Assembly (NCBI RefSeq): GCF_042186555.1
Contig: NC_133326.1
Location: forward strand, 693,666,700 to 693,730,699
Reading direction: 5' to 3'
From: Aquarana catesbeiana
Lineage: Eukaryota; Chordata; Amphibia; Anura; Ranidae
Length of the DNA stretch: 64,000 bases
The translations under genes were made by a program, and so were the position numbers. The notes under the pieces were generated by a model. It saw only the letters and a program-made list of their open reading frames with translations, was not told the origin of the DNA and did not search any database. Positions within the stretch are counted from its first letter, which is position 1. Every line of letters begins with the position of its first letter. Of this stretch, positions 11,930 to 23,223 are shown in pieces.

Positions 11930-12949
11930 TACATCTTAGAGGGTAGATGATTGGGTTGATGTCAGGTGGAGAGATATGGTCAATAATTAGTAAGTCCCCC
12001 CTGGGAAGCAGGAAACCCAAAGGTGCACATGGATAGTGGCATACTGTAGGTTTCCTCTCCCACAGAAACAGCATAAGTACCTTCCCGCAATTATAATATT
12101 TTGTTCCAGAACAAAAAACTAAAAAAGGGGAAAAATGAAGGGTAAGGGAAACTAAAAAAAGGTGTCAAACATGAAAAACGTTTTTGAAAGGCGTCGGGGG
12201 GGGGGGGAAGAACAGTTAAAAACATTTCTTCCCCGCCAACTAACAGAAAAAACCTTTGTGGAGGACTATATAGTCCAATGCTATAATATTCCAAATAAGC
12301 CGTAGGAGTTCAGTGCAGGCGATCTAAACAGGGCCTGAGGTCTGGATGTCCAATCTCCTGTAGGTTGGCGAAGACCCGGAGACCAGGCCTGTGAAAATGT
12401 AGAGCAGGGGGTTGATCAGGCGGGCGCAACGAGAATTGGAAGCCATCTTGCGACACATTTTGTTGCATAGTAAAAAGGTGAGGGATGGGAAAGTCAGCAG
12501 CATACTGTATTCACTATAACGAATGCTCCTTCCTGGACGAGAAGTCAGCTAGGGAGTCAGATGTGCGCCTCAGTGCTGTAGCTCCTGGCGTTGTCTTCTA
12601 CGATCTCATTGGGGAGAAGGGGTGGCCCAGATCGGTGAGGGACGAGGTGTAGAAGGCTGTCTGGGCAGGTGCTCTGGTGCTAAAAGTCCCAATTTAACCA
12701 GCAACTCTTTGTCATTTTGTAGCGTGGTGACCGTAAAGGTAGTACCATTGTGGGGGACTTGTAACTCAAAGGGGAAGCCCCATAGATAACAAATTCTGTC
12801 TGACTGTAGTACTGTGGTGACTTCTTTTAAGTTCCTGCGTTTCTCCAATGTAGCAGGAGAGAGATCTTGTTACATATGGACCCTGGTCCCATCCAGTTGT
12901 ATATTGGGGTATTGCGGGATGCTCTTGCGCAGATGTGTGTACATGGCTT

Positions 12950-13690
12950 TCGGGGGTTATACCGGGAGGATGCCCGCAGCTGCAGGCATCCTCCAGGTAC
13001 TGTTTTTTAGAGCCGACGATCGGCTTTCCAGGTATAACAACCGATGCGGCTAATAGCCGCTCGGCTGTTATACCAGAAGAGTGGGAGGGGACATCCCCCC
13101 CTGCCACCGCTCTTACCGGGCCTCCCGTTCCATCGGGAGGCCTGATGACCAATCCACCACCCCTGGCGGCTAGTGACAGTCTGGAACGAAGCCGTGGGCA
13201 GCTTCGTTCCAGCCTCCTAATTGTAAACACGGAAGCAACGTCATGATGTCACTTCCCATTTACTTGGCTGCCAATCCTCTATAACTCTAACCTGGTAACC
13301 GTAAAAAAATTTTAAAGCATCGCCTATGGAGATTTTTAGGTACTGTAGTTTGTCGCCATTCCACGAGTGCATGCAATGATAAAGTGTGACATGTTTGGTA
13401 TATATTTACTCTGCGTAACATCATCTTTCACATTATACAAAAAATTGGGCTAACTTTACTGTTTGTTTTTTTTTTTTTAATTCATGAAAGTGTCCCTTTT
13501 CCCAAAAAGTTGCATTTAAAACACTGCTGCACAAATACCGTGTGATATAAAATATTGCAACAATCACCATTTTATTCTATAATGCTTGGGGGCTCTAAGT
13601 AATTTTCTAGCAAAAAATACGGATTTTAACTTGTAAACACCACATTTCAAAAGTAGGCTTAGTCATGAAAGAGATATTGAGATAATCCTT
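12950..13690. mobile_element. Interspersed repeat nested in L1 ORF1 (first insert)
   Basis: It starts at the point where ORF1 coding ends (..gctttcgggggttatacc) and holds the palindrome-rich ggaggatgcc..ggcatcctcc start, followed by AT-rich sequence. I recognise this as a common frog repeat, from memory and not from a search. No coding potential is supported. Confidence 0.5.
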
Positions 13691-13699
13691 GAGACAAAG

Positions 13700-14735
13700 C
13701 ACGATATCAGACATCCCAACCTGCAAAAACTCATTTCAGGGAGGTGGCAAACTCATTTCAGGGAGGTGGGAGTGGCTTAAACCATGCTACATATTGGGCG
13801 TGGCTTAAATGGGGTGTGGTTTAATAGAGTCTGAGATGACTTACAGTGGTAAGTAGTATGTGGAGGGTGGTGTCAGTAGGGCAGTGGACGGTGTCAGTAG
13901 TTCTTTATTTTTATTATTATTTTTTTACAATTGTATTTTTTAAATGATTTCACAATTTACTTTTTTATTTTTTGTTTTTCACAATGCTTTGGGGCGGGGT
14001 CGTGGACAGTGTCAGTAGAGTAGGTTACTCTGCTCAGTTTTCACAGGACACAGGAGCCATCTCGCTCACTGTGTCCAATTCAGAAATGGCAGGGGCCGGT
14101 AAATGACTGGTCCCTTCCTCCGCTCGCCATCCTGACAGATCCCCACAGCTGGCGGGAGAGGAGGGAAGCCGGCTGCGGGGGATGGGGGCAGAGGAGGAGG
14201 ACAGGGAGCCGGTGAAGAAGGGGGGGTGAAGGACACAGAGGGGTGCTGGAGGAGGAAGACAGAGAGCCGGGTGAAGGACATGGATGGGGCTTGAGGAGGA
14301 GGACAGAGAGCCGGGTGAAGGACACAGAGGGGGCTGGAGGAGGAGGACAGAGAGCCGGGTGAAGGACACAGAGGGGGCTGGAGGAGGAGGACAGAGAGCT
14401 GGGTGAAGGACAGGAGGGGAGCCATAGAAGACACAGAGGGGGGCTGGAGGAGGGGGATACAGGGAACAGTCAGGGATGATCGGTGCAGCAGGAGGGGCAG
14501 CTGTGATCACCGATCTCCCTGTATAGCTATTTAGCTGACAGCCACGAAAGGAAGAGAAGGAGAAGCGGATGTCAGCTATACAGGGAGATCGGTGTTCACA
14601 GCTGTCCTTCCTGCTGTACCGATCATCCCTGGCTGTAAACCAGGGGACAATCCAGGATCAGCCCCGCAGCCGGGATATCGGACAGCACTTGCGGGTGTCC
14701 GGGAGGCTCCTCCCAAATATGGGAGACTTGAGATG
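13700..14735. mobile_element. Second insert in L1 ORF1, with GC-rich minisatellite and hairpin
   Basis: It runs from ..ccaacctgcaaaaactc to ctcccaaatatgggagac. It includes a purine-rich tandem repeat at 14190-14420 (unit ~55 bases, ggacagagagccgggtgaagg repeated about four times). It also has an inverted repeat, gatctccctgtatagct / agctatacagggagatc, at about 14513-14590. Proline-rich frames on the minus strand here are translations of the minisatellite and not genes. Confidence 0.5.
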
Positions 14736-15732
14736 TCTGCGATGTCCCTCGGTGGTTTGTCGTCAGGAGGCTTGGGGCGCAGGGCTCTGTGGATCCTGTT
14801 GCAGGCAAACAAGGCATCAGGGGTATCCGGCAACATGTAGAGGAACAGTCTCTTGATCGCTGGGAGTAAGTCTGTTGTCTGCTCTGGGATCCCCCTTATC
14901 CTCAAATGATTGTGCCTGTTGCGATTGTCCAAAACTTCCAGATTAGCCTGCAGCTGGGTGACTGTTTCTGTAAGGGATTCATGATCCCTACGGAGGTCAG
15001 AATAGGCCAGCTGGAGTTTGACATGCTTTGTTTCTAACAGGTCAGTCCTCCCCCTAGTACTGCCAGCTCCTGAGTCAGCTTCTTAGTGGACTTGTGGAGC
15101 TCCACTTGAAACTTGACTGCAAGTTTTTTATACATGTCAGAAAGGCTAGCATCCAGCTCTGCCTTTGTGAGATGAACAGGATACTCACATTGTCCCTCCC
15201 TGGAGAGGGTCCAGGGCCTGAGCGCGTGGTGGCTGGGTGCCATTTTGAGACATCCTGCTCTGCTCCTGGCTCTGAAGGAGGTAATTTGTTAGGGATTTCT
15301 GCCTCTGACTTACCGCGGCTTACTTTGTGCATCGGCATGCACCTCTGTGTCCCCTAGGAGTGAGGCCAGTTTGGGGTGAAGTCCGGAACGAAATGGCCCC
15401 AGGGGAGTGATGGATGTCTCCGCTGCCTACGGAGCTCTCACTACAGGCGTCCTCCGCTCATTGCGCTGTGCATGCACCTTCCTAATTAGCTGATTAGAGT
15501 AGCACATGAGTCTACAATATTGAACTTTTCACAATATTCAAATTTTACGAGATACTTTATTTTGGGTTGTGACTAGCTGTAAGCCATAATCATCAAAATT
15601 AAAAGAAAGACATGTTTGAAATGTATCACGCTGTGTGTAATGAATCTATATAATATGAGTTTCACTTTTTGAATAGAATTACTGAAATAAATAAACTTTT
15701 TGATGATATTCACATTTTTTGAGATGCACCTC

Positions 15733-16390
15733 TATGGATAACTTCAGATTTATTAGGAGTGAATGTCTGTTTCCACTTACTAGTTACAGTCAAGCATGAT
15801 GCAAATAACACATGTAATACAATAGTTAAGTATTGATTAGGGAATCTTTCTACATTTAGCCCCAATATGTAATTTTTTCACACAAATAGAGCTTTCTTTT
15901 GATGGTATTTGATCACCACTGAGTTTTTTATTTTTTGTTATATAAATGAAACAAGGCTGAACATTTTGAAAAAACAAAAGATATTTTCTACTTTTTGTTA
16001 TAAAAAAATATCTAATAAAATCAAATGTCTTCGTACATTTAGTCCAATAAGTATTCTGCTACATGTCTATGATGAAAAAAATCCCAATAGATGTATATTA
16101 ATTGGTTTAGTTTAGTTTTAGCGTCTAGGCCTGCAAATGCCAGGACAGTACAAATACCCCCCAATTGCCCCATTTTTGGAAAGTAGAAGAAGAGGTTACT
16201 AAGAGGCATGGCAATTATTTGGAAGTTAAAATTTGTTGTCACGTTTTTTGGAAAATTAGGAAATCAAATAATTGTATTTATTTATTTATTTGACATACTG
16301 TCACCAGTGCAGTGCAGCATCATCATATGACTGGTGTGGTGGTGATCAGGGATACTGCCTGGTGGCTGTATGATATAATAAAAAAGAAAC
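15733..16390. other. Non-coding tail of unit 1
   Basis: It aligns with 29720-30435 in unit 2. Part of it (about 15840-16120) is a diverged relative of the TTAA-flanked family that follows (shared cacaaatagagctttc and tactttttgttata). No gene is seen. Confidence 0.55.
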
Positions 16391-17299
16391 GTAACCACTT
16401 CAGTCCCGGAAGATTTGGCTGCTGAATGACCAGGTCATTTTTTGCGACTCGGCACTGCGTCAATTTAACTGACAATTGCGTGGTCGTGCGGCGCTGCACC
16501 CAAACAAAATTGACGTCCTTTTTTTCCCACAAATAGAGCTTTCCTTTGGTGGTATTTGATCATCTCTGCGGTTTTCATTTTTTGAGCTGTAAATAAAAAA
16601 AGAGCGTCCATTTTGAAAAATACACTATTTTGTACTTTTTGCTATAATATTCCCATTTTTTTTTTAAATCAATTTTTTTCTCAGTTTAGGCCGATATGTA
16701 TTCTTCTACATATTTTTGGTAAAAAAAACCTGAAATAAGCGTATATTGATTGATTGCGCAAAAGTTATAGTGTTTACAAAATAGGGGATAGATTTATAGC
16801 ATTTTTATTATTATTTTTTTACTAGTAATGGCGATCTGCGATTTTTATTGGGACTGCAACGTTATGGCGGACACATCGGACACTTTTGACACATTTTTGG
16901 GACAATTGGCATTTATACAGTGATCAGTGCTATAAAAATGCACTGATTACTGTAAAAATGTCACTGACAGGGACATTAACACTAACTAAGTTAACACTAG
17001 GGGGCGACCAAGGGGTTAACTGTGTTCCCTGTGTGTGTTTCTAGGGGGAGGGGACTGACCTAGAGGAAATGACAGATCGTTGTTCTTAGCTATTAGGAAC
17101 TCACAATCTGTCTCTCCTCACAGAACAGGGATTTGTGTGTTTACACACACATGTCCCTGTTCTGCCTCTTGTGCCTGTGATCGCTCGTGGCCGGCGGGCA
17201 CACCTGCTATCCCACTTAAAGATGTATAGCTACAACGGCTTGTGGGATCGTGCCGACCTGCTGCAGTATAATGATGGCGGCTGGTCGGCAAGCGGTTAA
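16391..17299. mobile_element. TTAA-flanked DNA transposon at the unit 1/unit 2 junction
   Basis: The left end is gTAACCACTTCAGTCCCGG (target TTAA mutated to GTAA) and the right end ..GGCAAGCGGTTAA. The empty site is visible at the unit 2/unit 3 junction, where 30430-30445 reads gaaacttaaata. Short inverted ends CCACTT / AAGCGG and a TTAA target suggest a piggyBac- or Kolobok-like non-autonomous family. No transposase is present. Another copy in reverse orientation is at 32653-33625. Confidence 0.75.
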
Positions 17300-17389
17300 A
17301 TAATTTTTTATTCAATTTTTTAACATTGTTTATTTTCTATTTTTTTTTTTTTTAATTTTCACCAGAGTAGTTTAGTGTCACCATAGATA

Positions 17390-18055
17390 CGTTGGTTGCT
17401 GTTACAGTGATGAACCCTGTAACAGAAATGTTTTAAACTATCATGAATGGGTTTTATTCAAGCTGCATGCATGTGTCCTGCTTACTAATATAGGGGGTCA
17501 GCAATGCCAATAGACGGTGAAAGCAAGGGTCCATCATTCGGAGCTAATTCCTGAAATAATCAGGATTATTCTCCTGGAACTCCCGCAGCAAAGGCATATG
17601 ACAGAATTAGTCACGATTAAGCAACCAATTCTTGGTCCAAGAACTCCTCATGTTCCTGGACTGGACTTGGGTCAAAGCAATAACTCCAAGCCCTGTAATA
17701 GCACGATCTCTCCGAAGAAAACACCACATGGCTAGTAGACGAACGGCCATTCAGAAACTAACTGACAAGCATGCACTGAAAATCAGAAACGAACAGACAA
17801 GCATCACCTGAAAAGCACGAATCGACACTCACCAAACTTCTACTAACACAAGATTAGCAGAAGGAGCCCAAAGGGTGGCGCATGACTGTTGAAATTCTTT
17901 TTTATCAGCTTGTAGTACATCTAGTACTTCACTACATTCGTAATTGTTGACCAACAATTGTGTGGCTGTGTGTATGCAAGACAAGTTTGGGCCAATGCCC
18001 TTCGGACAAAATTCCACGGTTTTGTTGGCCAACAATCCAATCGTGTGTACGAGGC
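17390..18055 (-). mobile_element. Harbinger relic (unit 2 copy)
   Basis: Orthologue of 1166-1884, ending gtgtacgaggc before TTA at 18056-18058. The transposase N-terminal fragment is still recognisable on the minus strand near 17500-17735 but is more damaged (3-base and larger indels against unit 1). Confidence 0.55.
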
Positions 18056-18174
18056 TTAACAGTTTGTCCCTAGTTTATGTGCATTCCTCCTCCTTCCTGT
18101 CACATCATAGTGCTCCAGCATGGCCCTACATGGATTTGTGGATTTGAGGCAATAGAAGACAAAACTAGAAAGGC

Positions 18175-18178
<4 letters not shown>

Positions 18179-18233
<55 letters not shown>

Positions 18234-18272
18234 TACATATACACATACATACATACATATATATACATACAC
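18179..18272. repeat. Compound (TA)n(CA)n(CATA)n microsatellite
   Basis: TA repeats to 18220, then CA, then irregular CATA/CACA repeats. It is orthologous to the simple TA tract at 1983-2031. Open frames across it (Ile-Tyr-rich and His-Thr-rich) are meaningless. Confidence 0.9.
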
Positions 18273-18986
18273 ACATGTGTTTAAAATAAGAAAGAGAAAA
18301 TAAAAAAAAACTTGTGATTAAAATGTGCACTGTAGTTTTCCTATAGTACTCAGATACCTAGGCTCAATGCCAGTAAACAGATACTCTGGGATTCTAAAAC
18401 TAAAATAAATATAAAATCTAAATAAAATTCCCTCTGTATCAATATTAATGGATCCCATGAAAATATGAATACACACTTCACATTCCCAGAAGATTTATAT
18501 ATGCTGTTTTTTTTTACTTATAAAAAGGAATCATATTATGAGTGATCAGAAATTAAATTATTAAGCAGGAAAATGGTCAGGGCCCTGCTGTAATTTTCAC
18601 AAATCTTATGTGCTGCATCACATAGCAATTCACATCTTTTTCAAGCATGAATTAAGAAAACTGCATAAAATGATACTTTTATTTGGAATCATACGTTTAT
18701 TGTGAAAGCAATATTAATCGAAGGATCATTATAACAAAACACTATTCAAGCTTTCAGAGTGCCAACACTTCTATGTGACGTTTGTACTGCTAACATTTTT
18801 GGAATATGTTAAACAATTTTCCTCTTGTTTTTACTCCCTACCAGTAATTATACCCTTAATAAGTCTTTAACTGATATAATGAAATGTGATTTGCTTCTAT
18901 TGGATAATCAATTTTACATATCATTATTTTGTTTTTGCTCTGAATTATTAGGCAAGTCAATGAGAGTTTGATTTATTAAAGCTTTG
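18273..18986. other. Non-coding spacer (unit 2)
   Basis: Aligns with 2032-2834 in unit 1. Nothing else is recognised. Confidence 0.55.

Positions 18987-19055
<69 letters not shown>
18987..19055. repeat. (TATC)n microsatellite, short allele
   Basis: About 17 TATC repeats, against about 31 at the orthologous site in unit 1. Confidence 0.95.
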
Positions 19056-19056
19056 G

Positions 19057-19690
19057 CAAAAGTATTGGGACAGCTACCTTTACACGCACATGAATTTTAA
19101 TGGCAACCCAGTCTTGGTCTGTAGGATTCAATATTGAGTTGGCCCACCCTTTGCAGCTATAACAGCTTCAACACTTTGGGGAAGGCTGTCCACAAGGTTT
19201 AGGAGTGTGTCTATGGGAATGTTTGACCATTCTTCAAGAAGCAAATTTGTGAGGTCAGACACTGATGTTAAACAAGAAGACCTGGCTCGCAGTCTGTGCT
19301 TCAATTCATCACAAAGGTGTTCTATAGGTTTGAGGTCAGGACTCTGTGCAGGCCAGTCAAGTTCCTCTACACCAAAACTCGCTCATCCATGAAGACATAG
19401 ATGAGCGAGTTTGGGGGTGGAGGAACTTGACTGGCCTGCACAGAGTCCTGACCTCACCTTCTCGTCCAACATCAGTGCCTGACCTCACAAATGCACTTCT
19501 GAAAGAATGATCAAACATTCCCAAAAACACACTCCTAAACCTTGTTGACAGCCTTCCCAGAAGTGTTAAAGCTATTATAGCTGCAAAGGGTGGGCCAACT
19601 CAATATTGAATCCTACGGACTAATGTTGGGATGCCATTAAAGTTCATGTGCGTGTAAAGGCAGGTGTCCCAATACTTTTGGTAGTATAGT
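19057..19690. mobile_element. Foldback Tc1-like derivative
   Basis: The left arm (19057 to about 19397) runs antisense to the right arm (about 19400-19690). Both arms share caatattgagttggcc / ggccaactcaatattg, the aggtcaggactctgtgcagg block and its complement, and the tgaacttaatggc-type end. They meet at a tiny loop around gaagacatagatgagcgag. The arms come from the 3' half of a Tc1-like transposase gene and its end, so the element is a hairpin without coding function. Unit 1 keeps only the outermost ~100 bases (2960-3058). Confidence 0.75.
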
Positions 19691-20457
19691 GTATCTAGCT
19701 ATCTCTCTTGTCTTTTCAACACCTCTATTTTATTTTTCTTGTGCCTGCTTGTAAGTCATATTCTCACATATCTTTGATTATACCTCTCTCTTTTTGCCTT
19801 TCCTCCTTTATCTTCATCTCTCTGTATTTTTCATTATTTGTTTCTGCTCCTGAAGTATATCTAAACTCAAAAACAAAAATGTAATATATTACAGATTAAC
19901 AGTCTTTAGATATGGTGGCTGCATTAGTTTTTAGACAAAAAATGGGTAGTGACACTGCTAAATTTTACGTCGGACTTCCCGACGTAAAATGTGCGATCGG
20001 AGCTTGTTGTCGGAAATTCCCACCGTGTGTAGGCTCCATTGGACAGTTTCCATCGGAATTTCCGTCGCACAAAATTTGAGATCTTGTTCTCAAATTTTCC
20101 GACAACAAAATTTGTTCGCGTAAATTCAGATTGTGTGTACACAATTCCGATGCACAAAGTGCCACACATGCTCAGAATAAATTACAAATTTTTTAATCTT
20201 TTAATGCAGTGCATTCTCTTCTTCTTTAGAAAGTTGTTTTGCTGCTCATATTCACAAAGAGTTCTCACAAACTTCTTTCTTTATAATTGGTAATATAGTG
20301 TATCTAGCTATGTAGATATAACGATCGTTGCTTCTGTTACTTTCTTCCTCCGCTCACAGATAGTACGTACGAAGCACGCATGTTCCGCTTTATATACCTG
20401 GCGCATGTATGAAACTCCGGCCACCCCTGCCATTCTTTCTAGTCTATTCACCGCCCC

Positions 20458-21776
20458 TTGTCTTTCGTCACAGTGGGAGAGCAAATGGTGGAAAGACAAC
20501 AGGTGCATGCAGAGGAGAGCAGCAAAGACAAAAGATCGGAGCCCCAAACCTCACGATCCTGGAGGAGATTGAAGGCCTCAATTATGGCCTTTATAAAGAT
20601 GATGGAGACGGTGGACATCTTCAAGAGGGCCGACTATGATGGGAAGTATGGACCTTACCCAAACACAAATGTGAGAAAGGCCAAGATCATGCCTAAAGTT
20701 GTGAAGAGTCTGCACAGGAATTTTGGGGTACGGCGATCCAAGAATCACCTGAGGAAACGATGGTCAGACCTCAAATTGAGGGAGCAGAATCAGTACAGAA
20801 GAATCAAGAGAGTGCTGCAAAAAAAGTAAGTATTTTGTCGTGTGTACCTATTCTTCTTCTTAACGTTCGTGCTGCTCCATGCGCTTTTCTTTGCTGTTGT
20901 ACATTTTAAAATGGTAACTTTCATGTTCATGGGCACAGAAATCGGTCGTAGGAAACATCATTCGTTCACCCACTTATAAGATGTTTTAGGTAGATACAGG
21001 TTAACTACATTTGTTCATGCCTATTTGTATTAAAATAAGTTTGTTGTCTAGATGGGTTTGTAACTAGAATGAATTGCAAACTTGATTCAGTGTAAGGAGA
21101 GCACACTCAGCAGCTGTTTACACATCTGAATGCAGGAGCACTAGTGTTGGATACCAGAATCAAACTTTTTAGGGTGTGCCACACAGGTGCTCCAGTGCGT
21201 ACTAGGGGTGTCTCCATGTGTAAAACTTGTACAAAATAGGGAAGTATTCCAGCTTTGGAAATTAGAAAAATAATTTCTTCAGCTTGGAACTCTGCCAAAA
21301 CAGACAATTGTACAACACTTCCAAGCAATGTTTCATATTCCTATTTCTGACCTCCAATATCTGTGTTCTAAGTATACCTTTTTTTTTATTCACATAGGGG
21401 AGAAAAAACTTAGGACGTCTGAGGACACCAGGGACCCCCCACCTCCGAAAGAAGAGTAAGTCACCAAAACACAAGCAGAGGATGAGGAGGGAGAGGTTTT
21501 GGAAGTGGGCGAAATTGTCACCACAACAGGTGAGTTTCTGAGACCACAGCTTCAGGTAAGATATCTGTTCCTGCATATTTATAATACATGGTGTGTTTTT
21601 GTTTTTTTTAGGTGATGTGGATGTTGTGGAAGAAGAATCTCATTTAACTAGTGAAAGTGCCCAGATCCTCATTAGGGAGAGAATGGGGTGCAATTACAAT
21701 AGAAAATCTAAAGCAAAACATCAATGATGTTCAACAAAAAATGAAGAACATCATTGATGTTTTAGGGAGAATCTAA
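20458..21776 (+). pseudogene. Harbinger Myb/SANT-like DNA-binding protein, three exons, two lesions
   Basis: In PIF/Harbinger elements this protein binds the ends and brings the transposase to DNA. Exon 1 (to 20825) encodes a basic domain with YDGKYGPYPNTNVRKAKIM, NHLRKRWSDLKLREQ and QYRRIKRVLQKK. It ends at a GTAAGT donor (20826). Exon 2 (21398-21529) follows a polypyrimidine tract and AG, is acidic (QAEDEEGEVLEVGE) and ends at GTGAGT. Exon 3 (21612-21776) contains SESAQILI and a short terminal coiled coil, NINDVQQKMKNIIDVLGRI. Lesions are a TAA at 21457-21459 in exon 2 and a one-base frameshift near 21700. The start codon at 20458 is not certain: an ATG in the same frame at 20485 is equally possible. 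The exon structure is inferred from splice signals and frame continuity. Confidence 0.6.
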
Positions 21777-22432
21777 AACACACAAAAATGTAACCCTTTT
21801 TTTTTTTTCGTGTATTTTGGGTTTGAAAAAAAAGTTTTAAAGTATTTAATAAGCCAAATTTTGAAGATGCACACAGTGTGTCAAAATGTGCTATTTGCCA
21901 TCAGGGGATATCAATGCATGCGTTTTGTGGGTGCAACCCCTTCGTCGCTACTAAACTAGCTGAGAGGATGGGGTTGCACCCCCAAAACATGTCCATTGAT
22001 CCCCCATGATGGGAGCTAGCACATGTTGATATTAGGCATGGGATCAGGAGGGAAATCCCCATTTTGAATCCCAATTTGTGTGCATCTTCAAAATGTGGCT
22101 TTTACAGGGGTGACATCACCCCATCTGATGAAGGCAATATCAACACAGTTTGGACATACTAATGTCTGATATTGCCTTCACTTTGTCAAAGTTCTGTTAC
22201 ATAACATATGTTATGTTTTGAAACATGCCTGTTTAACCAAAAAAGGCTATTTCTAATTAATGTGACAAAAATAATGTTATAAACCAAAGATATTGGTTTG
22301 TTCAAAAACACTTTTCTAAACACATATGTGAATGTGCTTTGAGTAAAAAGTTTTCTACTCAACAATGTGTGGCTTCTTCTTTCAATGATAAAAATTAGTT
22401 TTTGGAGTAAAAGTTGGTGTTTACAGTGACAA

Positions 22433-22532
22433 TGGGGGTTATTTACTAAAGGCAAATTCACTTTGCACTACAAGTGCAGTTTCATGCGCACTTGGAGTGC
22501 AAAGGGGAATTTCCTTTAGTAAATAACACCCA
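22433..22532. mobile_element. Short foldback MITE inside the Harbinger element
   Basis: The ends tgggggttatttactaaagg and cctttagtaaataacaccca are near-perfect inverted repeats of about 20 bases around a ~60-base centre. The flanks share acagtg. It is probably a hAT-type MITE. Confidence 0.65.
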
Positions 22533-22986
22533 CAGTGCTTTCTAATTGGCCTCAATCATGCCATTTTCATGACTCCACAAAATTCATTCATGGTGCTGAA
22601 AATGATGAATATTTTTGTCAGTAATGCATTACATACATTAACAACAAAAACAAAGTGTGTGTAGCAGACCCACAACATAATAATAGTTCGCTGAAGAAGT
22701 GATTGTCACCTCATGTATCAAATAAATTACATTTGCACTATTGAAGAAAATGTTCAAAAAGAAAAGCCCATTGGAGAACCTAGGAGAAAGCTAAAAGATA
22801 CCCAGGCAGTAAATCAAAGGAAATATTCTTTCAGTTTAAGTTCAACAATTTAAGATAAAATGTTTCTTAATCAGTTTCTGGCATATCAATGGCCCCCCCA
22901 CCCGCAAAGTACTCGACATACTTCTGTCTTACTTCGCGGGGGGGCAAGCCAGGACGGTCAGCTTCAATCACCGTCAGAGTTTCTTG

Positions 22987-23223
22987 TTAAAGTCCAGCCT
23001 CAGACCCAACTGAGGCTACATAGTTCATTGAATTTCTCCTTAAATAGTTGTGTATAATGCAGCATGCAAGGATTATAAGGTTGAGTTTATATTCCGCCAT
23101 GTTGACTGGCGTAAGGAATAGGCGGAACCGGCTGGCTATTATCCCAAAAGCGTTCTCCACTACTCTTCTGGCTCTGGCCAGACGGTAGTTATAAACCTTC
23201 TGGTCCAGGGTGAGTATCCTCAT
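22987..23223 (-). pseudogene. Harbinger transposase, C-terminal fragment
   Basis: The 78-residue reverse-strand frame contains YNYRLARARRVVENAFGIIASRF, shown here in parts: YNYRLARARRV then VENAFGIIASRF. It continues with the terminal LIILACCIIHNYLR block. This is the end of the DDE_Tnp_4 domain of HARBI1-type transposases and includes the final catalytic Glu of the RVVENAFG motif. Everything before it (DNA-binding N terminus and the two Asp residues) is deleted: 200 bases upstream the sequence is already terminal repeat. Without those parts it cannot be active. Confidence 0.8.

Larger units (their letters stand above)
12606..15243 (-). pseudogene. L1 ORF1 protein, split by nested insertions
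   Basis: ORF1 proteins coat the element RNA. The 5' piece (15243 to about 14740) has the coiled-coil region and the RRM start, HNHLRIRGIPEQ, then RIHRALRPKPPDDKPPRDI, where it stops abruptly. The 3' piece (about 12945-12606) resumes with QDLSPATLEKRRNL and the C-terminal domain with CYLWGFPFELQV, ending near 12606. Between them lie about 1.8 kb of unrelated repeats. The resumed part also carries an in-frame stop just before QDLSPAT. Domain order matches L1 ORF1 (coiled coil, RRM, C-terminal domain). Confidence 0.75.
7947..15482 (-). mobile_element. L1-type LINE, private to unit 1, decayed
   Basis: A 7.5 kb insertion flanked by the perfect 13-base duplication taattagctgatt (7934-7946 and 15483-15495). 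Unit 2 has this sequence once, at 29462-29474, so the empty site is known. In element orientation (minus strand) it has a 5' UTR, ORF1 (about 15243-12606, split by two nested insertions), ORF2 (11929 to about 8350) and a 3' UTR of about 400 bases with a short A-rich tail. Frameshifts and stops in both ORFs rule out activity. Confidence 0.85.
6712..15732 (-). mobile_element. Tc1-like transposon (unit 1), interrupted by hAT MITE and L1
   Basis: The 3' part, with transposase, lies at 6712-7642 and 7835-7946. The 5' non-coding part resumes at 15483 and ends gagatgcacctc at 15732, next to TA. The uninterrupted orthologue in unit 2 is 28255-29719. The two internal insertions are a hAT MITE (7643-7826) and an L1 (7947-15482). 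It was inserted before the segmental duplication, because both units carry it. Transposase coding is decayed. Confidence 0.75.

Noticed and set aside
12814..13246. Plus-strand frames inside the L1
   Set aside because: They are antisense to L1 ORF1 and run into the nested repeat. No family resemblance.
14034..14510. Proline-rich protein on the minus strand
   Set aside because: It is a translation of a ~55-base minisatellite. Three overlapping frames give similar repeats.
18077..18330. Tyr/Ile- and His/Thr-rich small proteins
   Set aside because: They are translations of a TA/CA microsatellite.
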